A DNA stretch of 37,908 nucleotides, from assembly GCA_027081015.1 (NCBI GenBank), contig JALWMA010000066.1, positions 10,389 through 48,296 on the forward strand, written 5' to 3'. Positions within the stretch are counted from its first letter, which is position 1, and every line of letters begins with the position of its first letter. Positions 1 through 8,538 of the stretch are shown in pieces. The notes below the pieces were generated by a model. It did no database searches, had not been told where the DNA came from, and saw only the letters and a program-made list of their open reading frames with translations. The translations under genes were made by a program, and so were the position numbers. Source of the DNA: Campylobacterales bacterium. Lineage in GTDB: Bacteria; Campylobacterota; Campylobacteria; Campylobacterales; Hydrogenimonadaceae.

Positions 1-2
1 AG

Positions 3-188
3 AGTGAAAAAAGGGTCGTGGTAGAGGGTTTGGACATTCCGTTCTGGAACCTTGTCTGGTTCATGGTAAAACTGGCGCTGGCTTCGATTCCGGCCCTGTT
101 TATCGTCTACTTCATATTCGGCCTGCTTGCGATGCTTTTCGGAGGCCTTTTCCATATGATTATGATGCCGCCGCGTGCCGGGTTTTGA
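3..188 (+). CDS. C-terminal fragment of a small membrane protein (5' end outside window)
   Basis: Open frame from base 3: SEKRVVVEGLDIPFWNLVWFMVKLALASIPALFIVYFIFGLLAMLFGGLFHMIMMPPRAGF*, with one hydrophobic segment. Confidence 0.7.
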   Translation, partial: SEKRVVVEGLDIPFWNLVWFMVKLALASIPALFIVYFIFGLLAMLFGGLFHMIMMPPRAGF

Positions 189-262
189 GAGTGCGACCTG
201 GGTAGCGGTGATTTCATTGGAAAGGGAGTAATATTGGGTAACAGGAGTCGCACAAAGAGTGC

Positions 263-317
263 AGGGCCGCTCACCTCCTGCCGGATTGCGGGCTTTGCCC
301 GGAGTCCGTGTAACATA
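263..317. repeat. Intergenic repeat copy 1 (agggccgctcacctcctgccggattgcgggctttgcccggagtccgtgtaacata)
   Basis: Nearly identical to 380..434; last 41 bp differ at one position. Contains GGGC-ttt-GCCC stem. Confidence 0.8.
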
Positions 318-379
318 CCGGCGTTTTGGTAGCTAAACGCCGTCTCGAAATCTTGGATTTCGAAGCTTTAGGGGGTTGT

Positions 380-434
380 AGGGCCGGTCAGGCCCTGCCG
401 GATTGCGGGCTTTGCCCGGAATCCGTGTAACATA
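380..434. repeat. Intergenic repeat copy 2
   Basis: Direct repeat of 263..317 by eye alignment. Confidence 0.8.
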
Positions 435-468
435 AAAATGAAATAAAAAAGAGAGAAAGGGGTCCAAA

Positions 469-1020
469 ATGTGGAAAATATGGCTCGATATGGACGAAGA
501 GACGAAAAAGAGAGTCTCGAAAAACTTCAAAATTACCGGAATCGTCTTGATGCTTCTTGGAATAGGAGGCATCCTTTTTCCGGGGATTATGTCGCTTGCG
601 ACGCTCTTTTTCGTGGCGTGGATGATGCTTTTCGGCGGACTCATGACAGGCTACTTTACGTGGATGAGCGACAGGAGCGACTGGCTCGGCTGGCTGAAAA
701 CCTTCGTTCTCGTAGCGACGGCCCTGCTGCTGATTTTCAAGCCCATGCCCGGAATAGCCGCCGTCGGACTGCTTCTGGCCATCTATTTTCTCTTCGATTC
801 GTTTGGAAATATGGCGATCGCCTTTACGATGAAGCCCGCGAAAGGTTGGTGGCTCTGGCTGCTGAACGGGATATTCTCCCTGCTGCTGGCGGTTATCTTT
901 CTGGTTGGCTGGCCGTTCAGCTCGCTCTATCTTGTGGGTCTGTTCGTAGGCATAAGCCTGTTCATAGACGGTATAGTCCTAATAACACTCGGCAGCTATC
1001 TGAAAAAAGGCGGAGAGTAG
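469..1020 (+). CDS. HdeD/DUF308-family membrane protein
   Basis: 183 aa, about six hydrophobic segments with internal duplication typical of HdeD; RBS-like aaagggg upstream. Confidence 0.75.
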   Translation: MWKIWLDMDEETKKRVSKNFKITGIVLMLLGIGGILFPGIMSLATLFFVAWMMLFGGLMTGYFTWMSDRSDWLGWLKTFVLVATALLLIFKPMPGIAAVGLLLAIYFLFDSFGNMAIAFTMKPAKGWWLWLLNGIFSLLLAVIFLVGWPFSSLYLVGLFVGISLFIDGIVLITLGSYLKKGGE

Positions 1021-1325
1021 CCGGCATCCGAAAACTCCCGGCCCGTCTCTTTCTACACGCCCGTTTACGGGAAAGACTCGAAAAGATCGAGAGGGAGAGC
1101 AGAGAGCTTTTCATTTCAGCCGTTGCCGGAGAAAAACGGCTCTCAAAGAGAGTGTGACAAAGAAGCAGCCGGAGCTGCGAAAACCTGCAGGGTGCCTGCT
1201 TCTGTGAAGGTGACGATAGCCGCCGGGTCGTCACCCGCCCCGCCGGTAATGGGCCAGGCCCCGGCTCTTTGACCTCTTTCCGGTTTTCTCCATCCCATGC
1301 GAATCTATCTTTGAAAGAGATCGGC

Positions 1326-3206
1326 TCAGTGTCTGTATCTGTATGTTATGACCATGCCTATATCTCTGCCGAGTTTCGAATGAAGCGTCTCTGTTATCTT
1401 CTCTTTTTCGGAACTGTTCAGCTCTCTCGGCGTTATAACCGAAAACTTCGCGAAATCGCCATCCGGAGTATGTGAGATACCGCTCAGCCTTATGTCGACC
1501 GGTGTGCCGCCGACGACGACCCTTTTGAAACTCTCGAATCTGCTGTAGATCTTCTCATCGGCCACCACGCTCCTCGTGGAGAGATAGAGCGGAATCGCGA
1601 TCACCGCAACCATCAGAAGTTTTATAAAAAAGGCGGTTGAAGCGTATCTGCTGGAGGCGTATCCCAATATATAGAACATGGCGCCGGATGCGACTATGAT
1701 TCCTACGATGTTGGCCAGAAAGAGGAGAAGAGCGTTGGAAAAGAGGGGCCACGATCCCCACCCTATACCGATGCCGGAGACGCAGAGCGGAGGCACCAGT
1801 GCGACGGCGATCGCGACACCGGCGAGGCTCTCCCCGATCTTCGAATCGGCGTATCCGTACGCTGCGGCGATACCGGCAAAGACGGCGACGGCGAGATCGA
1901 GCAGCGTCGGGTGGGTTCTCATCGACATCTGGTCGGTTATATGGGTAAAAGGGAGCAGCCACGCATAGAGCGCCGAAGCCGCGAGGGCTATCGCTACTGA
2001 GAGTAGTATGGTCTTTGTGCTCCTTTGCATGAGGGTTTCGTCGAATCGAACGGCTCCCATCGCAAAGGCGACTATCGGGGCCATGAGAGGTGCGAGAATC
2101 ATCGCGCCTATGATCGTCGGAGAGGAGTTTTGAAAGAGGCCGGTAGACGCCATGAGTACGCTTACAAGAAGCAGGAGAAGGTAGCCGGCGGAGATCTTCG
2201 CGGAGTTACGAAGTTTCATAAAAAGCTCCGCAAAGGCCTCTTCCGATGCTATGGGCACAAGCGGCAGGGTTCTGCGTGTGAAGAAGTTTATCAGGTCGCT
2301 CTCCTGCGGAAGGTTCTGTATGCGCAGGCTCTCCTTCTCTTCACCGCTCGCGCACCCTTTCCACCCGGTTACGATCTTCGATTTTGTCTCTATCGTCTCG
2401 AAAGAGATCTCTTTCGCCTCCCTTTTTATACCGTCGACAGTGAAGTGTATGGGTTTTGTGCTGCCGCTTTTTATGGTGATGCGTTCGCTCTTTACCGTTC
2501 CGACGCCCGGCGGCAGGGTTTCGGTCGGGTTGATTTTCCGTTTTGCGAGAAAAAAGCGCAGTTTAAGGGCGCCGAGAACGCTTTGAGGCGCGTATATGAC
2601 CGAAGCGATGCGCCTGCACCGGTTGTCGGACTCTTTGAAAAAGTAGGGACGCTTCGCCTGCATTACCGCCTCCGCACCGGCTTCTACCAGCAGTGACGCG
2701 GTCGTTATCTCTTTCTCTTTGGCCGTCTCGATCTGAAGAGGAAAAAGCTTCATTGAGAAGAGGCTCTCAAAAACCGATTTCGCCATAGCCTTGGCTCCCC
2801 TGCCGCTTATCCATCCGCTCTCTCCGGCGGATGCACACCCGATGACGACATCTCCGTTGCAGAGAACCTGGTGATCCAGAAGATGCACACTCTCGGCTTT
2901 CGCAAGTTTTATAGCCTCTTTCAGATCAGGCGGAATAGCATACGATTCACGACAGAGCCCGTTTTTCTCATATGGAAGTACAGCTATGCGTATATCGGCA
3001 TGACGAATATGTTCGAGCCACTCCCGAAACTCTTCGTCTTCCGCCATTACATAGACCGTAGTTCCGGGTTCGAAAACGTTTTTGCGCCTTTTGAATATTT
3101 TGCTTGTGACTGGACGGCCCGTTATCTCCTCTATCGTGCTGCAAACAAGCGATATTTTCTCTTTTTCGAGCGTATGGTCATGTAGAAAGATAGAGGCTTC
3201 GGCCAT
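1326..3206 (-). CDS. DUF389 (TIGR00341-like) membrane protein with N-terminal diacylglycerol kinase-like region
   Basis: C-terminal half has DUF389-type helices (SPTIIGAMILAPLMAPI, AYGYADSKIGESLAGVAIAVALVPPLCVSGIG); N-terminal region resembles YegS/DAGK (LPYEKNGLCRESYAIPPDLKEAIKLA; PPGVGTVKSERITI...FTVDGIKREA). Confidence 0.75.
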   Translation of the reverse strand: MAEASIFLHDHTLEKEKISLVCSTIEEITGRPVTSKIFKRRKNVFEPGTTVYVMAEDEEFREWLEHIRHADIRIAVLPYEKNGLCRESYAIPPDLKEAIKLAKAESVHLLDHQVLCNGDVVIGCASAGESGWISGRGAKAMAKSVFESLFSMKLFPLQIETAKEKEITTASLLVEAGAEAVMQAKRPYFFKESDNRCRRIASVIYAPQSVLGALKLRFFLAKRKINPTETLPPGVGTVKSERITIKSGSTKPIHFTVDGIKREAKEISFETIETKSKIVTGWKGCASGEEKESLRIQNLPQESDLINFFTRRTLPLVPIASEEAFAELFMKLRNSAKISAGYLLLLLVSVLMASTGLFQNSSPTIIGAMILAPLMAPIVAFAMGAVRFDETLMQRSTKTILLSVAIALAASALYAWLLPFTHITDQMSMRTHPTLLDLAVAVFAGIAAAYGYADSKIGESLAGVAIAVALVPPLCVSGIGIGWGSWPLFSNALLLFLANIVGIIVASGAMFYILGYASSRYASTAFFIKLLMVAVIAIPLYLSTRSVVADEKIYSRFESFKRVVVGGTPVDIRLSGISHTPDGDFAKFSVITPRELNSSEKEKITETLHSKLGRDIGMVITYRYRH

Positions 3207-3308
3207 CCGGTCTCCTTGAAGCTGTCATACACGAATTCACTATTATACACCAACAAACCATCCGATTCGGAGATCTTTTTCGAGAGCGGCCTCGAAAAGT
3301 CTACCGTT

Positions 3309-3324
3309 TGTCAGCCAGCTGACA
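3309..3324. promoter_or_regulatory. Perfect palindrome TGTCAGC-CA-GCTGACA, candidate operator
   Basis: 7+7 bp inverted repeat upstream of the orf59 operon, just before an AT-rich promoter-like region (ttgtattaaaatatg). Confidence 0.5.
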
Positions 3325-3467
3325 TTCATTAAAAAATAAGTTGTATTAAAATATGTAGGATTGCCAAAGAGTGTCCGAGGGGCCCATACCGGTTTTTTGC
3401 GCCGCAGCCGCAAAGAGCCTACTCGCTCAGAAACTAAATTTGGATGTGAACAGTGAAGGAGGGGAGT

Positions 3468-3647
3468 ATGCAGAAGAGGGTAGAGTACGAGTTGTTCGAC
3501 AACGGTACCGTAAGGGTGAAAAAGGTGGATGCGTCCGAAAACGCGAAAATTGGCCGCACCAAAGCCGGTCGCCTCGAAAAGAGGCTTGAAGAGTCAAAGG
3601 CGCAGCCGGAGAAGAGAAGAGACAAATCGGTGCCCGTCCTGCCATGA
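3468..3647 (+). CDS. Small hypothetical charged protein (59 aa)
   Basis: ATG at 3468 preceded by aaggagggg; stop overlaps the next start (ATGA at 3644). ORF track extends to a GTG at 3453. Confidence 0.6.
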   Translation: MQKRVEYELFDNGTVRVKKVDASENAKIGRTKAGRLEKRLEESKAQPEKRRDKSVPVLP

Positions 3648-4240
3648 GAGGGGAGGCAGACATTCGCCCGGAGCCCTCTTTGAATGGGAAAGACGATCGG
3701 GCAGAGGGTCAAAGGTACCGCGGTACTGTACTATTTCGTAGTCTCGACGCGACTGCCGAATCGTTCGAAAAGAGACTCTTTCGTGCCGAACTGAAAGAGA
3801 ACCCTGTCTATTTCGTTTTGCAAAACCTCCTGGATCTCCTCTCTACGGAGGGGGATGGGAGTGCGGCGAAAGCGATTGCCAGGGCCTCCTTCATTATGAT
3901 CGACGAGATGGAGTCGAAGACCAGGTACGGAATGAAAAAGGGCAGGAGAGAGGCGCTGGCACAGATGGAGGTGCCGGGAGAGCTCGCAAAAGAGAGCGTG
4001 TGGTACCGCAATAGTGCGGCAGATACGTACGAACTGACGATCAGAAGAGCCAAAAGAGGCAGGAAAAACCTGGCGTTGACACTTGAAGGCGTAGAGCGTT
4101 TCTATATGGAGCATCCGTACGGAGAGCTTGCCGAAATTATCGTTTCGGCCGCCCGGAGTCTCGCACATATCGATATTATGATATCCTTGTATGAAGAGGA
4201 GATGAAAGAGCTGATCTCCTCCGAAGAACGTGAACGGTAA
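3644..4240 (+). CDS. Hypothetical helical cytosolic protein (198 aa)
   Basis: Open frame with 4-bp overlap with upstream ORF; followed closely by Crp/Fnr gene; no family recognised. Confidence 0.7.
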   Translation: MRGEADIRPEPSLNGKDDRAEGQRYRGTVLFRSLDATAESFEKRLFRAELKENPVYFVLQNLLDLLSTEGDGSAAKAIARASFIMIDEMESKTRYGMKKGRREALAQMEVPGELAKESVWYRNSAADTYELTIRRAKRGRKNLALTLEGVERFYMEHPYGELAEIIVSAARSLAHIDIMISLYEEEMKELISSEERER

Positions 4241-4258
4241 AGATGTAAGGAGATCGGT

Positions 4259-4969
4259 ATGTGCATGGAGTCCCCCTTTTACGAAGAGGGCAGGAGGGTG
4301 CTGAAATCGAGTGCTCTTTTCGGCGGATTGAGCGACGAGGAGCTCGATACGGTTTTGAAAAGCGGAAGGTACGAGGTCTATAAAAGGTCGGAAACCATAG
4401 AGAACGACGAGGGTGAAGAGTATCTTAACATCATCATAAAAGGTGAAGTGAAGCTCTCGCAGGTAGATCCCGATAGCGGCAGGAGTATAACTCTTTTTGT
4501 ATTGGGCCCGGGTGATATTTTCGATGTTTTCCCGCTTCTCGACGGCAAGAAGCACACCATGTTCGCCACGGCGCTGCATGAGAGCGTAATAGAGCGCGTA
4601 AAGATGTCCGAGGCGAGAGAGTGGCTTAAAAAGTTTCCGGAGTTCAATGCCCGGATGCTCCCGTATCTGGGATCGATGATGAGAGAGCTGGAAGCCTTTA
4701 GCGAACAGCTCGTTTTCGACGATACCGCTACAAGGCTCGCGAAACTGATCCTGAAACATGCGAGCGGCCGAAATAGTGAAAACAACCACTTCCCTGTAGA
4801 TCTGATAAACAGGCTTTCGCACGAGACGATAGCCGAGATGATAGGCTCCGTAAGATCGGTCGTCACTACTCAGCTCGGAAAGATGAGAGAGGAGGGGCTC
4901 ATTTTGAGCCGGCGCGGCAAGCTCCTGGTAAAAGAGCTCGAAGCGTTGAAAGAGAGGTACGGGCTCTGA
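4259..4969 (+). CDS. Crp/Fnr-family transcriptional regulator
   Basis: N-terminal cyclic-nucleotide-binding-like fold (GEVKLSQVDPDSGRSITLFVLGPGDIFDVFPLLDG) and C-terminal HTH (LSHETIAEMIGSVRSVVTTQLGKMREEGLI). Confidence 0.9.
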   Translation: MCMESPFYEEGRRVLKSSALFGGLSDEELDTVLKSGRYEVYKRSETIENDEGEEYLNIIIKGEVKLSQVDPDSGRSITLFVLGPGDIFDVFPLLDGKKHTMFATALHESVIERVKMSEAREWLKKFPEFNARMLPYLGSMMRELEAFSEQLVFDDTATRLAKLILKHASGRNSENNHFPVDLINRLSHETIAEMIGSVRSVVTTQLGKMREEGLILSRRGKLLVKELEALKERYGL

Positions 4970-4993
4970 TTTTTATTTAGACTTTTTTCAAAA

Positions 4994-5027
4994 GTAAACG
5001 GTCGGTAAACGATTTTTGGAGTAAAAT
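4994..5027 (+). promoter_or_regulatory. ppsA promoter region: direct repeat GTAAACG-N4-GTAAACG followed by TAAAAT -10-like box
   Basis: GTAAACG at 4994..5000 and 5005..5011 (11-bp period); TAAAAT at 5022..5027; ppsA ATG at 5057. Confidence 0.4.
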
Positions 5028-5056
5028 TGTTTTAGACACGTTTCAGAAAGGAGTCG

Positions 5057-7477
5057 ATGATGGGGAAGTTCGTTAAATGGTTCAAAGAGATCGGCATAGA
5101 GGATGTAGCTGAAGTCGGAGGCAAAAACGCCTCTTTGGGGGAGATGTACAGGACTTTGACGGAGGAGGGAGTCCGTGTTCCGAACGGTTTTGCGGTGACA
5201 GCCGACGCATACAGATATATTCTGGAGTATAACGGTGCATGGCAGAAGCTGCATAAACTGCTCGATGATCTCAATCCGGATGATGTCAAGCAGCTTCAGG
5301 AGCGCGGAGCCGCATGCAGGAAGCTGATTCGGGAGTGCAAGATTCCCGATGACCTGAAAGAGGAGATCTTAAAAGGGTATGAGGAGCTCAAAAAGGAGTA
5401 CGGCGAAGATGTCTCTCTGGCCGTCCGCTCCTCCGCCACCGCCGAAGATTCGCCGGAAGCTTCGTTCGCCGGGCAGAACGACACCTATCTAAACATATCC
5501 GGCGAAGAGGCGCTGCTGGACGCATACAGGCGCTGCCTCGCCTCAAACTTCACCGATCGCTCCATCCACTATAAGTACGATCACGGATTCGACTGGTCGA
5601 AGGTCTACCTCTCCGTCGTGGTTATGAAGATGGTCCGTTCGGACTTGGGTGCCAGCGGCGTAATGTTCAGCCTCGATACCGAGACCGGATTTAAAGATGT
5701 GGTCTTCATCAACGCCGGATACGGCCTTGGGGAGAATATCGTGCAGGGAACGATAGACCCCGACAGCTTCTACGTACACAAACCCACTTTCGAGAAGGGT
5801 TACAGGGCCGTTTTGAAAAGAAGGCTCGGAAAAAAGCAGCTCAAGATGGTCTTTGCGGAGGAGCTGAACACCGGAAACATAGCCGTGGAGTATACGAAAA
5901 ATATAGAAACCGACGAAAAGGAGCGAAGCCGATTCTGCATAGAGGATGACGATGTGATGGTGCTTGCGGACTACGCCATAAAGGTGGAGAACCACTACTC
6001 CAAAAAGGCCGGCTACCGCAAACCTATGGATATGGAGTGGGCGAAAGACGGTGTTGACGGCCACCTCTATATGGTTCAGGCGCGACCAGAGACGGTAGAG
6101 TCGCAAAAAAGCGGGACGGTTCTGAAGATGTACCATCTCGAAGAGAAGGGCAGACTGCTTGTAAGCGGCCGTGCGGTCGGCACGAAGATAGGGCAGGGCA
6201 AGGTTAGGGTCATAAAAGATATAAGTGAACTGAGCAGCTTCAAGCCAGGAGAGGTACTCGTCTCCGAGACGACGACGCCGGACTGGGAACCGGTCATGAA
6301 GACGGCGGCCGCGGTAGTCACCGACCGCGGAGGGCGTACATGCCATGCGGCTATCGTCAGCCGTGAGCTCGGTATTCCGGCGGTTGTGGGAACGGACAAC
6401 GCGACCGAAGTCCTGAAAGACGGAATGGAGGTTACCGTTAGCTGTGCCGAAGGAGAGACGGGCAACGTCTATGAAGGGCTGCTCAAGTACGAGATAGTGG
6501 AGACCGACCTCTCGAAGATGAAAAAGCCCAAAACCGAAATCATGATGAACCTCGGGAACCCCGATATCGCTTTTTCGCTGGCCGGACTGCCGGTGGACGG
6601 CATAGGGCTTGCGAGAATGGAGTTCATCATAAACGAGTATATCAAAGCGCACCCTATGGCGCTGAAGCATATGGAGAGGGTCGACGAAGAGACCAAAGAG
6701 GCTCTCGAGAGGCTCTTTGGAGCGTTCGACAGCCCGGAAGAGTTTTTCGTAAAGACACTATCCGAAGGGGTGGCGACGATAGCCGCATCGGTCTACCCTA
6801 ACCCGTGCGTGGTTCGCATGAGCGACTTCAAGAGCAACGAATACGCAACGCTTCTGGGCGGTAAATTTTTCGAACCCGAAGAGGACAACCCGATGATAGG
6901 CTTCCGCGGTGCTGCACGCTACAGCCATCCCGCGTACGAAGAGGGTTTCGCCCTCGAGTGTGCGGCGATGAAGAGGGTCAGGGAGGTGATCGGCATGGAG
7001 AATGTCATCTTGATGATACCTTTCTGCCGGCGCGTCGAAGAGGGCAAGAAAGTGCTCGAGACGATGGCAAAATACGGGCTCAAAAAAGGCGAAAACGGCC
7101 TTAAGATCTATGTAATGTGCGAAATTCCGAACAATGTGATCCAGATAGACGCTTTCAGCGAGATCTTCGACGGCTTCAGCATAGGAAGCAACGACCTTAC
7201 GCAGCTTACACTCGGAGTCGACCGTGACAGCGAGATAGTCGCGTTCGATTACGACGAGCGCGACCCGGGTGTGATGAAGATGATAGAGATGGCGGTCGAA
7301 GGGGCGAAACGAAACGGGCGCCACAGCGGTATTTGCGGTCAGGCCCCTTCGGACTACCCTGAAGTGGCCGAATTTCTTGTAAAGCTGGGAATAGACTCGA
7401 TCAGTCTCAACCCCGACAGCGTACTGAAGACGATGCGGGATATCGTAGAGCTCGAAAAAGAGCTGGGAAGGAGCTGA
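5057..7477 (+). CDS. ppsA: Phosphoenolpyruvate synthase
   Basis: 806 aa; VGGKNASLGEM N-terminus, TDRGGRTCHAAIVSRELGIPAVVG phosphohistidine domain, SIGSNDLTQLTLGVDRD and GICGQAPSDYPEVAEFLVKLGIDSISLNPDSV C-terminal domain. Confidence 0.97.
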   Translation: MMGKFVKWFKEIGIEDVAEVGGKNASLGEMYRTLTEEGVRVPNGFAVTADAYRYILEYNGAWQKLHKLLDDLNPDDVKQLQERGAACRKLIRECKIPDDLKEEILKGYEELKKEYGEDVSLAVRSSATAEDSPEASFAGQNDTYLNISGEEALLDAYRRCLASNFTDRSIHYKYDHGFDWSKVYLSVVVMKMVRSDLGASGVMFSLDTETGFKDVVFINAGYGLGENIVQGTIDPDSFYVHKPTFEKGYRAVLKRRLGKKQLKMVFAEELNTGNIAVEYTKNIETDEKERSRFCIEDDDVMVLADYAIKVENHYSKKAGYRKPMDMEWAKDGVDGHLYMVQARPETVESQKSGTVLKMYHLEEKGRLLVSGRAVGTKIGQGKVRVIKDISELSSFKPGEVLVSETTTPDWEPVMKTAAAVVTDRGGRTCHAAIVSRELGIPAVVGTDNATEVLKDGMEVTVSCAEGETGNVYEGLLKYEIVETDLSKMKKPKTEIMMNLGNPDIAFSLAGLPVDGIGLARMEFIINEYIKAHPMALKHMERVDEETKEALERLFGAFDSPEEFFVKTLSEGVATIAASVYPNPCVVRMSDFKSNEYATLLGGKFFEPEEDNPMIGFRGAARYSHPAYEEGFALECAAMKRVREVIGMENVILMIPFCRRVEEGKKVLETMAKYGLKKGENGLKIYVMCEIPNNVIQIDAFSEIFDGFSIGSNDLTQLTLGVDRDSEIVAFDYDERDPGVMKMIEMAVEGAKRNGRHSGICGQAPSDYPEVAEFLVKLGIDSISLNPDSVLKTMRDIVELEKELGRS

Positions 7478-7478
7478 G

Positions 7479-8393
7479 ATGCTAAAGAGATATCTACCGG
7501 CCGATGTGCCGGAGGAGAGGGAGGGAGATTTTCTCGAAAACTTCGACAAGAGTACGGGCGGCAGCGGGCGGTTGATGCTCTTTGCGGGCGATCAGAAGGT
7601 CGAGCATCTGAACAGCGACTTCTTCGGCCCCGGCATACCGCCCGAAGACAGTGACCCCGAACATATGTTCAGGATCGCTTCAAGGGCCGATATAGGCGTT
7701 TTTGCCACACAGTTCGGGCTTATATGCAGATATGCGAGGGACTATGGAAACATTCCATACCTGGTGAAACTCAACTCCAAAACCAATCTTGTGCCATACA
7801 GCGACAAAGACCCCTATTCGCAGCAGTGGCTGAATGTGGAAGATATCGTCCGTTTCAAAAAGAGCAGCGGTCTGGATATCCGCGGGGTCGGCTACACGGT
7901 ATATCTGGGAGGAGAGCACGAACATTCGATGCTGCGGGAGGCCGCCCGAATAGTGCATAAAGCGCACGAAAACGGGATGCTGGCGGTACTCTGGATATAT
8001 CCGAAGGGGCCTTACGTAAAAGATGAGCACGATGCCCACCTGATCGCCGGTGCCGCTGGTGTCGGTGCATGCCTCGGGGCGGACTTTGTCAAGCTGAAAG
8101 TTCCATATGTCAAGGAGAGTTTCGACCCAGCACTCCTGAAAGAGGCGACAGCGGCGGCGGGCCGTACCGGCGTTCTGTGCGAAGGGGGCGACAAGGTGGA
8201 CGAGGCGCAGTTTCTGGCCCGGCTTCACGAGCAGATACACATCGGCGGAAGCCGCGGAAACGGTACCGGCCGCAACATTCACCAAAGGCCGCTCGAAGAG
8301 GCGATACGCATGGCGAACGCGATCTATGCGGTTACCGTCAAAAACGTTTCCGTCGACGAGGCGTTGAAGATCGCCAAAGGAGAGGCGGCATGA
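7479..8393 (+). CDS. fbaB: Class I fructose-bisphosphate aldolase (archaeal/FbaB type)
   Basis: 304 aa TIM-barrel: LMLFAGDQKVEHLN, PYLVKLNSKTNL, FVKLKVPY, GGSRGNGTGRNIHQRP. Confidence 0.9.
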   Translation: MLKRYLPADVPEEREGDFLENFDKSTGGSGRLMLFAGDQKVEHLNSDFFGPGIPPEDSDPEHMFRIASRADIGVFATQFGLICRYARDYGNIPYLVKLNSKTNLVPYSDKDPYSQQWLNVEDIVRFKKSSGLDIRGVGYTVYLGGEHEHSMLREAARIVHKAHENGMLAVLWIYPKGPYVKDEHDAHLIAGAAGVGACLGADFVKLKVPYVKESFDPALLKEATAAAGRTGVLCEGGDKVDEAQFLARLHEQIHIGGSRGNGTGRNIHQRPLEEAIRMANAIYAVTVKNVSVDEALKIAKGEAA

Positions 8394-8412
8394 GCGGCAC
8401 GATAGGGAGCCC

Positions 8413-8487
8413 ATGCCCCAAAAGCACTCCTGCAAGCCGAAGCGAAAGGCCCGCAAAGCACGGAAGGCTGCCGGTGACCGGGGATGA
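8413..8487 (+). CDS. Possible very small basic peptide MPQKHSCKPKRKARKARKAAGDRG
   Basis: ATG with gggag upstream in the 145-bp fbaB-glgP1 gap; Lys/Arg-rich. Could be chance. Confidence 0.15.
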   Translation: MPQKHSCKPKRKARKARKAAGDRG

Positions 8488-8538
8488 GCTCGGGTCGAAC
8501 GAGCTCTACTGCCGGAAACGTTCTTGAAAGGGGATACC

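Noticed and set aside
471-1157. 228-aa plus-strand ORF overlapping the HdeD-like gene in another frame
   Set aside because: The 469..1020 frame gives a clear membrane protein with RBS; the alternative is Arg-rich and unsupported.
2025-2696. 223-aa plus-strand ORF opposite the DUF389 gene
   Set aside because: Antisense to a recognisable family; no motif.
3711-3730. ggtaccgcggtactgtac palindromic stretch as an operator, with a similar ggtaccgcgg at 35396
   Set aside because: The first copy lies inside the 198-aa ORF and the match is short; likely chance.
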